A stretch of DNA of 62,881 bases from Octadecabacter antarcticus 307 (lineage in GTDB: Bacteria; Pseudomonadota; Alphaproteobacteria; Rhodobacterales; Rhodobacteraceae): the NCBI RefSeq assembly GCF_000155675.2, contig NC_020907.1:1-62881 (forward strand). The letters are read 5' to 3'. Below are positions 8,085 to 16,366 of this stretch, one piece after another. The translations under genes were made by a program, and so were the position numbers. The first letter of the stretch is position 1, and each line of letters begins with the position of its first letter. The notes under the pieces are model-generated. The model had not been told where the DNA came from, ran no database searches, and saw only the letters and a list, made by a program, of their open reading frames with translations.

Positions 8085-9734
8085 ATGATCAAAGCAACTG
8101 ACCTTTTTGTAAAATGCCTTGAAAACGAAGGCATCAAACGCATCTTTGGCGTTCCGGGCGAAGAAAACGCTGATCTGATGCTGTCATTGCAGCACTCTTC
8201 GATTCAGTTTGTTATTACCCGCCACGAGCAGGGCGCCGCATTCATGGCTGCCGTCCATGGGCGCCTAACAGGTACAGTTGGCGTTTGCCTTGGTACACTT
8301 GGGCCCGGTGCCACTAACCTGATGACAGGCGTCGCTGACGGCAATATGGACCGTGCGCCGCTCTTGGTCATTACCGGGCAGGGGGCCACGACGCGGCAGC
8401 ATAAAGAAAGCCATCAGATGATGGATGCCGTTGGGATGTTCCGATCGGTCACCAAGTGGTCGCAGGCGATTCTGACGCCCGATGCGATCCCAGAGATTGT
8501 GCGCAAGGCGGTCAAGCTGGCCGAGGCGGAAAAACCCGGTGCAGTGCATATTGAATTGGCCGAGGATATCGCAGCGATGGAAACTGACGCCGTGCCGCTG
8601 GCCCGCATTGCTGTCCGGCGACCATCCCCGAATGGTGAAGCCGTAGATAAGGCGTGGGCGCTGATCGAAGCGGCAAAGTGCCCATTGATCATCGCGGGCA
8701 ACGGGACAATCAGAACACGGGCTAGCGCCGCCTTGCGGTCATTTTGTGAGACGACGGGCATCGGCGTGTTGATGACCTTCATGGCGAAGGGCGCGCTTGA
8801 TCTGGAGGACCCACACTGTCTTTTCACTATCGGTTTGGGTCAGCGCGATTTTCCGATGTCGGTTGTTGATGGCGCAGACCTGATCATCACAATGGGTTAT
8901 GACATGGTCGAATACCCGCCCCACAAATGGAACCCATCAGGCGACAAGAAAATCGTTCATCTAGATTTTATTCCTGCCGAGGTTGATGGCCGTTATATCC
9001 CTGCGGTGGAGGTTGTCGGCGATTTGGCCGCGTCCATTACCGCATTGAAAGAAAAGGCGGCAATGGGTGACACAGAATTTGATCTTGGTGACCAAAAAGC
9101 CCTGCGTCAGAAGATGCTTGAGGAGTTTGAAGAACATCGTAATCAATCTGATACCGGGCTGATCAAGCCGCAAAAAGCGATCGCGGATGTGCGCGCCTGC
9201 CTCGGGCCTTCGGACATTCTTCTTTGCGGTGTCGGTGCTCACAAAATGTGGGTAGCCCGACAATATCAGTCGCATGAACCAGGGACATGTATTATCTCGA
9301 ACGGCTTCTGTTCTATGGGGATGCCGCTGCCTGGTGCGATTAGCGCCTCAATGAGCTGCCCGAGCAGAAAGGTGCTTGGCCTCGCGGGTGACGGCGATTT
9401 CCTGATGAATGTACAGGAGATGGAAACGGCATCACGGCTGAAATCGGACATCACCATGCTGGTCTGGGAAGACCATTCCTATGGGCTGATCGCATGGAAG
9501 CAGGAGCAGGAGTTTGGGACCCATACCGATCTCAGCTTCTCTAACCCCGACTGGATGCAGTTGGGGCAGAGTTTTGGCTGGAAAGTGGATGTCTGCGACC
9601 AAGCGGCGAGCTTGCAATCCACGCTACGCTCAGCACTTGATCATAAGGGGCCCGCTCTTGTTGTTATCCCCGTCGATTATTCGGAAAATATGAAGCTAAC
9701 CAAACGGCTGGGCCGGCTTACTGCCTGCCTTTGA
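8085..9734 (+). CDS. Acetolactate synthase large-subunit-like TPP enzyme
   Basis: Thiamine-diphosphate enzyme, likely condensing two pyruvates to acetolactate or acting on another 2-oxo acid. Three domains are evident: an N-terminal Pyr domain with the catalytic Glu in RHEQGAAFMA (Glu48), a central domain (about 190-330), and a C-terminal PP domain with the GDG motif at 435-437 (LAGDGDFLMN) and VWEDHSYGLIAWKQ. There is no adjacent ilvN-type small subunit, which fits catabolic or stand-alone forms. The gene appears monocistronic. Substrate is not fixed by sequence; an oxalyl-CoA or glyoxylate enzyme is less likely. Confidence 0.85.
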   Translation: MIKATDLFVKCLENEGIKRIFGVPGEENADLMLSLQHSSIQFVITRHEQGAAFMAAVHGRLTGTVGVCLGTLGPGATNLMTGVADGNMDRAPLLVITGQGATTRQHKESHQMMDAVGMFRSVTKWSQAILTPDAIPEIVRKAVKLAEAEKPGAVHIELAEDIAAMETDAVPLARIAVRRPSPNGEAVDKAWALIEAAKCPLIIAGNGTIRTRASAALRSFCETTGIGVLMTFMAKGALDLEDPHCLFTIGLGQRDFPMSVVDGADLIITMGYDMVEYPPHKWNPSGDKKIVHLDFIPAEVDGRYIPAVEVVGDLAASITALKEKAAMGDTEFDLGDQKALRQKMLEEFEEHRNQSDTGLIKPQKAIADVRACLGPSDILLCGVGAHKMWVARQYQSHEPGTCIISNGFCSMGMPLPGAISASMSCPSRKVLGLAGDGDFLMNVQEMETASRLKSDITMLVWEDHSYGLIAWKQEQEFGTHTDLSFSNPDWMQLGQSFGWKVDVCDQAASLQSTLRSALDHKGPALVVIPVDYSENMKLTKRLGRLTACL

Positions 9735-9806
9735 AAATTGAATGTTTTATAGAAGATGCGCAGCAGGAACATTGATACAAACCAGCATGACAGGCTGCTA
9801 TTTCAG

Positions 9807-9890
9807 ATGGCTTTGTTGCACAACCACTTGCTGGTCGAGCTTCCCCTTACCACAGGCGGACTTAGCCTACTGGCTCAGTGATAGGTATGC
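9807..9890 (+). mobile_element. Probable IS end remnant
   Basis: GGCTTTGTTGCACAA and the following bases resemble the terminal inverted repeat of IS5- or IS6-type elements common in this group, but no transposase frame follows. This makes the short open frame over it unlikely to be a gene. Confidence 0.35.
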
Positions 9891-10019
9891 CAAGAGCAGT
9901 ATAGCGGATGAGGACGGTGAGACGGACCTGGATCTTTCGACCTACCTTTCGAAGTCCCTCTGCGCTAGACAACGCTAGAAAATTTATGTGCAATTGTGCT
10001 TAAGATGTAGGTAATACTA

Positions 10020-10760
10020 ATGAGGAAAACTGATGCTGATCCGGCTGTCGTCGCCGAACTTGCTCCAACTGGGAGGTTACTCGCAGGTATAAACCTGAGT
10101 AATTTTCTGCTTGTGACGGATACTGCTGCAAACGGGGATCCAGTAGGTGTCTCGCCCGATATGGCTACAGAAATTGCACGGCAGTTAGGCGTGGCTGTCG
10201 AATATGTTAGATACCCTGATCCTGGCTCGTTGGCTGATGCTGCGGAAAGCGGCGAATGGAGTATTGGGAATATAGGGGCGGAGCCTCAGCGTGCCCAGAC
10301 GATTACATTCAGCAGCGCTTACTGTGAGATCGTATCAACTTTTTTGGTGCCTGATGGATCGCAAATCAAGTCAATAGCTGATGTTGACCGGCCTGGTATT
10401 CGCATAGTAACGACAGGACGCGCGGCATATGGCCTGTGGCTTGATAATAATCTCAAACATGCCACGCTTTTACGGACTGACAGTATCGAGAGCTCCTTTG
10501 ATGCATTTGTGGAGCACAAAATCGATGCGCTCGCCGGTTTGCGCCCGCGTCTCATCGCAGATGTGGAGCGCTTACCAGGGGCCCGTATCTTAGAGGGTCA
10601 GTTCAGCACTGTGCAGCAGGCAGTTGGGACGCCCCGAAAAAACGTGGCGGCGGCGGCGTGGCTAGCGGTTGTGGTCGAAGACCTCAAATCTTCTGGTTTC
10701 GTTGCTGAATGCATAGCCAAACATGACGTCAAAGGACTTACGGTCGCATCCTTTGTTTGA
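10020..10760 (+). CDS. Family-3 solute-binding-like protein without signal peptide
   Basis: The fold is that of amino-acid-type extracellular solute-binding proteins: LAGINLSNFLLVTDTAANGDPVGVSPDMATEIA at the N-terminus (given here as two adjoining motifs, LAGINLSNFLL and PVGVSPDMATEIA), then DAAESGEWSIGNIGAEPQRA and a C-terminal lobe. The protein begins MRKTDADPAVVAEL and has no signal peptide or lipobox. No permease or ATPase genes adjoin it. It could be a cytoplasmic cyclohexadienyl-dehydratase-like enzyme or sensor, or a gene that lost its leader. Confidence 0.75.
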   Translation: MRKTDADPAVVAELAPTGRLLAGINLSNFLLVTDTAANGDPVGVSPDMATEIARQLGVAVEYVRYPDPGSLADAAESGEWSIGNIGAEPQRAQTITFSSAYCEIVSTFLVPDGSQIKSIADVDRPGIRIVTTGRAAYGLWLDNNLKHATLLRTDSIESSFDAFVEHKIDALAGLRPRLIADVERLPGARILEGQFSTVQQAVGTPRKNVAAAAWLAVVVEDLKSSGFVAECIAKHDVKGLTVASFV

Positions 10761-10859
10761 AGTCAGTGCGGCACACAAACCGCTTTGGCTTTAAAAAGGA
10801 GATGTGGCTCAGAAATGCTCTGATTCTTGCATCTATCTCGCGCCTTTAAATTTCCGATT

Positions 10860-11729
10860 TTATGAACCTATTGAACGACGAGATCTATTTGCTAGTAGGC
10901 CGCATGCTATAATTATGGCCGCACCAGATAACTCCCGCATTGAGGCAACTTCTGCAAAAAGGAAATATCCGATTGTTAGTGCAAAGAGAATTCGCGCGTA
11001 GGGAAATGCAGCAAGCGCAGACACTTCGCCAAATCTGTAGGCTTCGACCGTAAGGAGCATTCCTATTGTTGCAAAGGTTCCTGCAGTCAAAAGTAATAAC
11101 GCATCAGTTAAAGTAAGGTTTGTCCAACCTGCCAAGGCCATGGGCATGGTACCCGCGCTGGCCACCAGCCCGATCCAGAACATGATTGTCGCGGTATGTT
11201 CAGTGCGTGCAAGTAATCGATTTTGAAAGATTAAAATTGCCGCCATAAAGGCTGAACCGAGTCCAAATAGCATGCCTTTTTCCATGTTCAGGCTGTTCAC
11301 GTTGCTGGCTATGATAACTCCGACGAACCCGAGGACGGTGGTGAGGCACCGTACCATACCAATCCTCTCACCCATCACAAATGGTGCCATCGTAACAACG
11401 AAAAGGGACGTAGTAAAAGTTAGTGTGGAAGCGAGCGCGAGGTCTAATGTCAGAAAACTTGCGTAATAGAGCCACCAACAGACCAGACTTGTTATCCCTC
11501 GGACCACCAGCTTTAACCAGAACGTTGAGTGGAATAACGAAGGGCGTGTGCATCCAATCCAAAGGGTGACGATAACAAGCTGGCAAACAGAGCGAAAAAA
11601 GATGATCTGCGAAAATGGTACGTCAGGTGAGAGAAACCTCAAAACAGTCACGTCTATGGTGAAAAGGCCCGCGGCGGCTACGAGAAGGGCCGCGCCATAA
11701 CTATTGTTGATGGCGACATTGCTTGTCAC
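10860..11729 (-). CDS. EamA/DMT-family membrane transporter
   Basis: Ten-helix drug/metabolite-type transporter of 289 residues with two EamA repeats (first about 10-135, including FFRSVCQLVIVTLW; second about 150-280, including FPYARILFALTIGYFLFAE). It probably exports a metabolite across the inner membrane. It is the last gene of a minus-strand operon: its start overlaps the stop of the M20 peptidase gene by four bases. Context suggests it removes a product made by the upstream enzymes. Confidence 0.88.
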   Translation of the reverse strand: MTSNVAINNSYGAALLVAAAGLFTIDVTVLRFLSPDVPFSQIIFFRSVCQLVIVTLWIGCTRPSLFHSTFWLKLVVRGITSLVCWWLYYASFLTLDLALASTLTFTTSLFVVTMAPFVMGERIGMVRCLTTVLGFVGVIIASNVNSLNMEKGMLFGLGSAFMAAILIFQNRLLARTEHTATIMFWIGLVASAGTMPMALAGWTNLTLTDALLLLTAGTFATIGMLLTVEAYRFGEVSALAAFPYARILFALTIGYFLFAEVASMRELSGAAIIIACGLLANRSRRSIGS

Positions 11730-13138
11730 GTGCGGCGATAGGGAGTAAATTCTGAGGGTGTTATTTCAGCAAGCTGGCGGAGAATTTGAACCCACGCTGC
11801 AAGGCCATCGGCAATCGAGGATAGGCGAAAAAACTCATTTGGCGCGTGGAAGTTTTCATCTGACAGTGCAAATGAGAACATCACCGTATCTAACCCTAAC
11901 ACACGCGATACGATCTCGGTTAGTGGTAGAGAGGCGCCAATGCGGACCTTAAGAGGTGATTGCCCTGTCGTGTGTTCAAGGGCTGCCAGGGCGGCCTTCA
12001 ACAGTGGATGATCTGGCGGCACAGCATAGGCCCCGCCTTGGCCCCTGTCGCCGTAGATTTCCATAGTACTCCCAGCGGGAAGTTGCGCCTTAAGGTGTTC
12101 AATCACGGCCTTCTTTGCACGTTGTGGATCTTGGCCTGGGACAAGGCGCATCGTAAGTTTGGCAAAGGCCTCGTTTGGAATTACCGTTTTAGAACCGGCA
12201 CCGGTATACCCCCCCCACATGCCGTTAACGTCCAAGGTGGGCCGCATCCAAAGCCGCTCAAGGGTGGAGAATCCTGCCTCACCACATGGCTGTGCGCCGA
12301 TGGCGGCAAAAGAGCTCTCCTCGTCATAAGGTATCGCGGCGATCTCAGTGCTTTCGTCATGTGTCGGCTCCACCACGCCATCATAAAATCCGGGTGCTGT
12401 GATGTGACCTTGTGCATCGTGCAAGCTTGCGACGAGGGTTGAAAGGACATGCAACGGGTTCGCTACAATGCCGCCATAACGCCCCGAATGCAGGTCTTGC
12501 CCTGCGGTCTGTACGCGCATCTCAAAGCCTGCGTTGCCGCGTGATCCAATATTCAGTGCCACCAGGTCAGGCCGCCAGCGTGCACCGTCCGCTGATAACA
12601 CCGCATCAGCCCCAAGTAGGTCACTATGTGTTTCCAATATGCCTGGCAGGGACGGGGAGCCTGTTTCCTCCTCGCCCTCTATCAGCAACTTAACGTTAAT
12701 TGGCAGCAGCCCCTCGACGGCGACAAAGGCAGCAAGCGTATCTAGTGCGATCATCATCGGGCCTTTATCGTCCGAGATTCCACGGCCATAAAGCCTGCCG
12801 TCCCGCTCAGCAGGCTCGAATGGCGGTGTGTCCCATTTGTTCAACGGGTCTGGCGGCTGCACATCATAATGCGCGTAGATAAGTATCGTTGGCTTGCCAG
12901 GCGCATCCATCCGTTCAGCATAAATAGCAGGCTGCCCGCTCCCATCGCTCGGTGTTAGACGTTTTAAGCGCTTAAAACCCATTGCATCAATGTGTGCTTC
13001 GATCAGTTGTCGGGCATCTTCCATACCTTTTGACATCGCTGGATCGGCCCCGATGGAAGGGCAGGCAACAAGCGTTTTTAAGACTTCGATTAACTGCGGT
13101 TTTCTATTAAGTGCATGGGCAAGGACTGCATCGGTCAT
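11726..13138 (-). CDS. M20-family metallopeptidase (dipeptidase-like)
   Basis: Zinc-dependent exopeptidase or amidohydrolase of the carnosinase/CPG2 type, 470 residues. The metal site is intact: His90 and Asp92 in IYAHYDVQPPDP, the bridging Asp in GRGISDDKGP (about 123), the catalytic and ligand Glu pair in LIEGEEETGSP (about 156-158) and the C-terminal His in DENFHAPNEFF. No signal peptide is present, so it acts in the cytoplasm on imported substrate. It sits in the MarR-controlled operon and overlaps the exporter gene after it. Substrate unknown. Confidence 0.92.
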   Translation of the reverse strand: MTDAVLAHALNRKPQLIEVLKTLVACPSIGADPAMSKGMEDARQLIEAHIDAMGFKRLKRLTPSDGSGQPAIYAERMDAPGKPTILIYAHYDVQPPDPLNKWDTPPFEPAERDGRLYGRGISDDKGPMMIALDTLAAFVAVEGLLPINVKLLIEGEEETGSPSLPGILETHSDLLGADAVLSADGARWRPDLVALNIGSRGNAGFEMRVQTAGQDLHSGRYGGIVANPLHVLSTLVASLHDAQGHITAPGFYDGVVEPTHDESTEIAAIPYDEESSFAAIGAQPCGEAGFSTLERLWMRPTLDVNGMWGGYTGAGSKTVIPNEAFAKLTMRLVPGQDPQRAKKAVIEHLKAQLPAGSTMEIYGDRGQGGAYAVPPDHPLLKAALAALEHTTGQSPLKVRIGASLPLTEIVSRVLGLDTVMFSFALSDENFHAPNEFFRLSSIADGLAAWVQILRQLAEITPSEFTPYRRT

Positions 13139-13149
13139 GGGATCTCTTT

Positions 13150-13893
13150 TCAGGTTATACCGCCATCAACGCTCAGGATTTGACCCGTGATCCATCCAGC
13201 CTCCTGCGACGTCAAAAATGCGGCAGCGGAGGCAATGTCTTCGGGTGACCCTAATCTGCGGGTGTGAATGCGACTGACCAGTTGTGCCTGTTCGTCTGGG
13301 CTGAAAGCGTCCCATTGTCGGCATGTCGCGGGATTAGACAGGATGAAACCAGGAGCGATGGAATTGACGGTTATGCCATGTTGACCCAGCTCAAGGCTGA
13401 GCTGTTTAGTTAGACCGACCAGTGCGTGTTTTGCTGCCGTATAGGCATGAATTCCTGTCAGGCTAGGTCGAAGACCCGCGCCAGAGCTTATAGTCACAAT
13501 CCTGCCCCAACCCGCCGCTTTCATTTTTGGTACAAGGGCTTGGGTTAAATAAAGCGTCGCATCTACGTTGACAGCAAAGATGCTGTGCCACGCTTGCGAA
13601 TCTACATCTTCTAGTGGGGTGCCTACTTGGCCAAGGACACCTCCAGCGGCGTTGACCACAATATCTGGTGCGGCATGGTCAATGGTAATCTGCTGTACGG
13701 CAGCCTTCACCGAAGCTGAATTGGTCAGATCACAGGCAATGGCGGGCAACCCTAATTTGTCAGCAGCATCCTGAAGCGCATCACCGGCCAGATCGCTCAC
13801 TATGACTTTTGCTCCGCTCGCTGAAAGTCGTGTCGCGATTGCGGCCCCGATACCGCCGACAAAACCTGTCACAAGTGCAGTGCGGACCGTCAT
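13150..13893 (-). CDS. Short-chain dehydrogenase/reductase
   Basis: NAD(P)-dependent oxidoreductase of 247 residues. It shows the cofactor motif TGFVGGIG (9-16), NAAGG, the Ser of TISSGAG, the catalytic Tyr and Lys in AYTAAKHA, and the terminal SVDGG. Its start overlaps the stop of the PanE-like gene by four bases, placing it firmly in the operon. It probably oxidises or reduces a hydroxyl/keto group on the compound handled by this locus. Confidence 0.9.
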   Translation of the reverse strand: MTVRTALVTGFVGGIGAAIATRLSASGAKVIVSDLAGDALQDAADKLGLPAIACDLTNSASVKAAVQQITIDHAAPDIVVNAAGGVLGQVGTPLEDVDSQAWHSIFAVNVDATLYLTQALVPKMKAAGWGRIVTISSGAGLRPSLTGIHAYTAAKHALVGLTKQLSLELGQHGITVNSIAPGFILSNPATCRQWDAFSPDEQAQLVSRIHTRRLGSPEDIASAAAFLTSQEAGWITGQILSVDGGIT

Positions 13894-14909
13894 GCCTGCA
13901 CCTTGGTTAGTTCATAGAAGGTGTTGATCGATATGTCGCGTCGACCCTCTTCAATGTCGTGTATTAATTCAACTAACCGGCATAAAAGCGGAGTGTCGAT
14001 GCCGTGTTTTGCGGCAATTTCGGCCACGTTTCCAACCTGTGGGTCGACTTCAGTTTTACGTTTGCGCACTGCCAGATCGCGGTAGATGCCCGTGTGAGTT
14101 TTGGCGGTTTTGGAGTTAAATTCAGCCAAATCTGCAAGGCTCTGTAGGGCTGCGGCATCTGTTGCGCCGGGCATAAAAGCCGCAGGCTCGAATCCGTTGA
14201 AAGGTTTTGGTTCGACTCCTTCAGCTACGGCGGTGCGCATAACTTCGCGTGCAAGACCTATCAATACTGGGCCGCGTGAGGGGTCAGCAAAATTAATGGT
14301 CATGCTGTCATGGGTCAATGCGGTGGCAAACAGCATTGCGCCGTATCCCATCTTTCCCCAAAGATAAGCCCAGATATCTTGGGTCAGCACTGCATCTGGT
14401 TCGAATATCTGCAAAAGCGCGAACATGTCTTTGGTACGTTGACGCTCACTGCCGTCAATTTCGCCTAGCACCACGGCTCCGCGATTGCCAAAGAGTATGC
14501 GACCAGGGCCAACCCAGTCAGCACCATAGTTTACGAAGGCCCCGATGGTACGCTCGGGGCCAGCATGCTTCGCTATCACATGCTCGTTCAACCCGTTTTG
14601 CGCAGATAAGATAAAGCCGTTCTGCGCTAAGTGTGGCATCAACTGCTTGAGCGCGGCTTCAGTTGCTTGGGCTTTTACGGCTAGTACTATGCGACCATAA
14701 GTACCCTTTAGTTGGTCAGTGGTAACGCACGATACAATTTGAGTAAACTCCTCGACGGGCCCCTCGATGGAAAGGCCCCGAGTATTACAAGCAGCCACGT
14801 GTTCCGGAACAATATCAACCATCAAAACTGGGACGCCAGCCCGTGCCCAATATGCGCCAAGGATACCTCCAATGGCACCAGCACCCCAAATCAGAATTGG
14901 CTCATCCAT
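13890..14909 (-). CDS. Ketopantoate reductase-family (PanE/ApbA-like) enzyme
   Basis: Two-domain NADPH-dependent 2-ketoacid reductase family member. It begins with a Rossmann motif WGAGAIGGILGAYWARAG (residues 8-25), has NGLNE near residue 110 and a helical C-terminal domain with KMGYGAM and EVDPQVGNV, where the family's catalytic Lys and Asn/Glu lie. A pantothenate role is unlikely in this catabolic operon; reduction of another 2-oxo acid is inferred. The gene overlaps both neighbours. Confidence 0.85.
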   Translation of the reverse strand: MDEPILIWGAGAIGGILGAYWARAGVPVLMVDIVPEHVAACNTRGLSIEGPVEEFTQIVSCVTTDQLKGTYGRIVLAVKAQATEAALKQLMPHLAQNGFILSAQNGLNEHVIAKHAGPERTIGAFVNYGADWVGPGRILFGNRGAVVLGEIDGSERQRTKDMFALLQIFEPDAVLTQDIWAYLWGKMGYGAMLFATALTHDSMTINFADPSRGPVLIGLAREVMRTAVAEGVEPKPFNGFEPAAFMPGATDAAALQSLADLAEFNSKTAKTHTGIYRDLAVRKRKTEVDPQVGNVAEIAAKHGIDTPLLCRLVELIHDIEEGRRDISINTFYELTKVQA

Positions 14910-15618
14910 TGCGTGTGCTCCCCCAAGGTCCTTCTAATGCGGCGCGCGTCTCTGCCACTCCGGTTTCCCAAATAGCCTGCATTTCTGCATCAGGCCGCTG
15001 CCAAAGGCCGCCGAATGATCCGTCTTCCAAAATTTCACGCACCTGGGTGGGTGTAGCGGCTCGCATCAACGCCATGTCGATGCTCGGCTTTTCGCCGGTC
15101 GGAGCGGGTGCATGAGCTAGTCGAGTCCAGGGAAAATTTTCCATCCAATTGGCATGCGATCCGCTGCTGTCGGTTTCCTGAATTTTCGCCCAAGTTTTAG
15201 GTGCATTCCACCAGTTGTGAAACTTGATAGAAGTATCTGCGTAATCACCCATAAGTTCTTGTGCCAAGGCCGCTACAGGGTTGTTGCCGCCATGCCCGTT
15301 TACGATCAGAATTTGACGGAACCCTGCGCGGCGAACCGATGCTATAACGTCGCGCATCACAGCCATTAGTGTTTCTACTCGTAAACAGATTGTGCCGGGG
15401 TATGCGTTGAAATAGGGGGCTAATCCGTATGGCATTACTGGAAAGACGGGAATATTTAGTGGCCCGGCTGCATCATTAGATACCTTGTCAGCCAAGATCA
15501 TATCCACGCAAAGTGATAGCTGTGCGTGTTGCTCGGTTGATCCGATTGGCAAAATACAGCGTGGATCAAGGGCGGCAGCCTCCTCTACGTCACGCCAGTT
15601 CAAATCGGCAATTCTCAT
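14902..15618 (-). CDS. Creatininase-family amidohydrolase
   Basis: Metal-dependent hydrolase family that opens cyclic amides or cleaves N-formyl and similar bonds. Expected metal ligands are visible: Glu29 and His31 in LPIGSTEQHAQL, Asp39 in CVDMILAD, and His in VNGHGGN (107-112). The usual GPHLP after EQH is AQLSL here, so it is not classical creatininase. Length 238 residues. It starts inside the MarR stop (ATGA overlap). It may linearise a cyclic substrate before the M20 peptidase. Confidence 0.85.
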   Translation of the reverse strand: MRIADLNWRDVEEAAALDPRCILPIGSTEQHAQLSLCVDMILADKVSNDAAGPLNIPVFPVMPYGLAPYFNAYPGTICLRVETLMAVMRDVIASVRRAGFRQILIVNGHGGNNPVAALAQELMGDYADTSIKFHNWWNAPKTWAKIQETDSSGSHANWMENFPWTRLAHAPAPTGEKPSIDMALMRAATPTQVREILEDGSFGGLWQRPDAEMQAIWETGVAETRAALEGPWGSTRNG

Positions 15619-16205
15619 TGAGGTTGTCCTTCGTTTTTAAGGGAGGTAGCTGCTAAAGCCTCCTGTGGCAGCTCGCCTGCCCAGTTTTCTGCTCCTAAGA
15701 CTACTTTTGTCATGAGTTCGGACAGCATTTGGCGTTCCCCGTCAGATAATGCTTTAAGCATGCGCTGCTCTTGAGCCTCGAATACGGGACGGGTCACATT
15801 GAAGAGTGACAAGCCCTTTTGGGAAAGTTGCAACGCCTGTTTACGTCCCCCACCTGGTGTCTGCACACGCGCCTCGATCATGCCCATAAGCTCAAGCCGT
15901 TTTACTGCACGGCTGAGCGTATTCTTTGGAAAGCCGGAGGTCCTCGAAATGTCGCTCGCGCTACCGCCTTCGGCTAAGGCTAGGGAATAAATAACAACAT
16001 ACTCGGGCCGCTTCAGTCCGTAGGTGTCCTGCACCCAATTATAGAGCGGGGTATTATACAGCAGCGCCAAATAGTTAATTCGAAATGTGAAAGGGCAGGG
16101 GTTACCCCATAATTTTGCATCCAGCATTCCTGGACTGATTTCAGCTTCACCCCCTATCTCGGGTTTGCCCAATTCTTCATCAAAGTTTGGCTGCGAACCT
16201 GACAT
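15615..16205 (-). CDS. MarR-family transcriptional regulator
   Basis: Winged-helix regulator of 196 residues: YVVIYSLALAEGGSASDISR and GFPKNTLSRAVKRLELMGMIE form the DNA-binding part, followed by the wing and dimer helices. It is the first gene of the minus-strand catabolic operon and divergent from the ABC importer operon. Two near-identical dyads in the shared promoter region (16235-16248 and 16288-16301) are probable operators. Such proteins usually repress until a substrate-like ligand binds. Confidence 0.9.
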   Translation of the reverse strand: MSGSQPNFDEELGKPEIGGEAEISPGMLDAKLWGNPCPFTFRINYLALLYNTPLYNWVQDTYGLKRPEYVVIYSLALAEGGSASDISRTSGFPKNTLSRAVKRLELMGMIEARVQTPGGGRKQALQLSQKGLSLFNVTRPVFEAQEQRMLKALSDGERQMLSELMTKVVLGAENWAGELPQEALAATSLKNEGQPQ

Positions 16206-16234
16206 AAGCGCTTCGTCCTTATATTAGATAGTGA

Positions 16235-16301
16235 GTTCCAAATTGAACTTGACTGGAACTTTATCTCGCTACATGTTGTGAATGCAAGTTCCAAATGGAA
16301 C
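16235..16301. promoter_or_regulatory. Paired MarR operators and divergent promoter
   Basis: GTTCCAAATTGAAC (16235-16248) and GTTCCAAATGGAAC (16288-16301). The second is a perfect GTTCCA/TGGAAC dyad with an AA centre; the first has one mismatch. A TTGACT at 16249-16254 is a possible -35 for the rightward operon, with only a weak -10 (CATGTT) 17 bases on, so the dyads would bracket that promoter. Confidence 0.65.
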
Positions 16302-16366
16302 AAGAAATTTACAAGTTCAACCGTAGTAGGCATGTTGCCTACTTCTACTATCTGAAAGGGAAAATT

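Noticed and set aside
9742..9978. Cys-rich open frame after the TPP enzyme
   Set aside because: It covers an IS-end-like sequence and lacks a ribosome site or protein-like composition.
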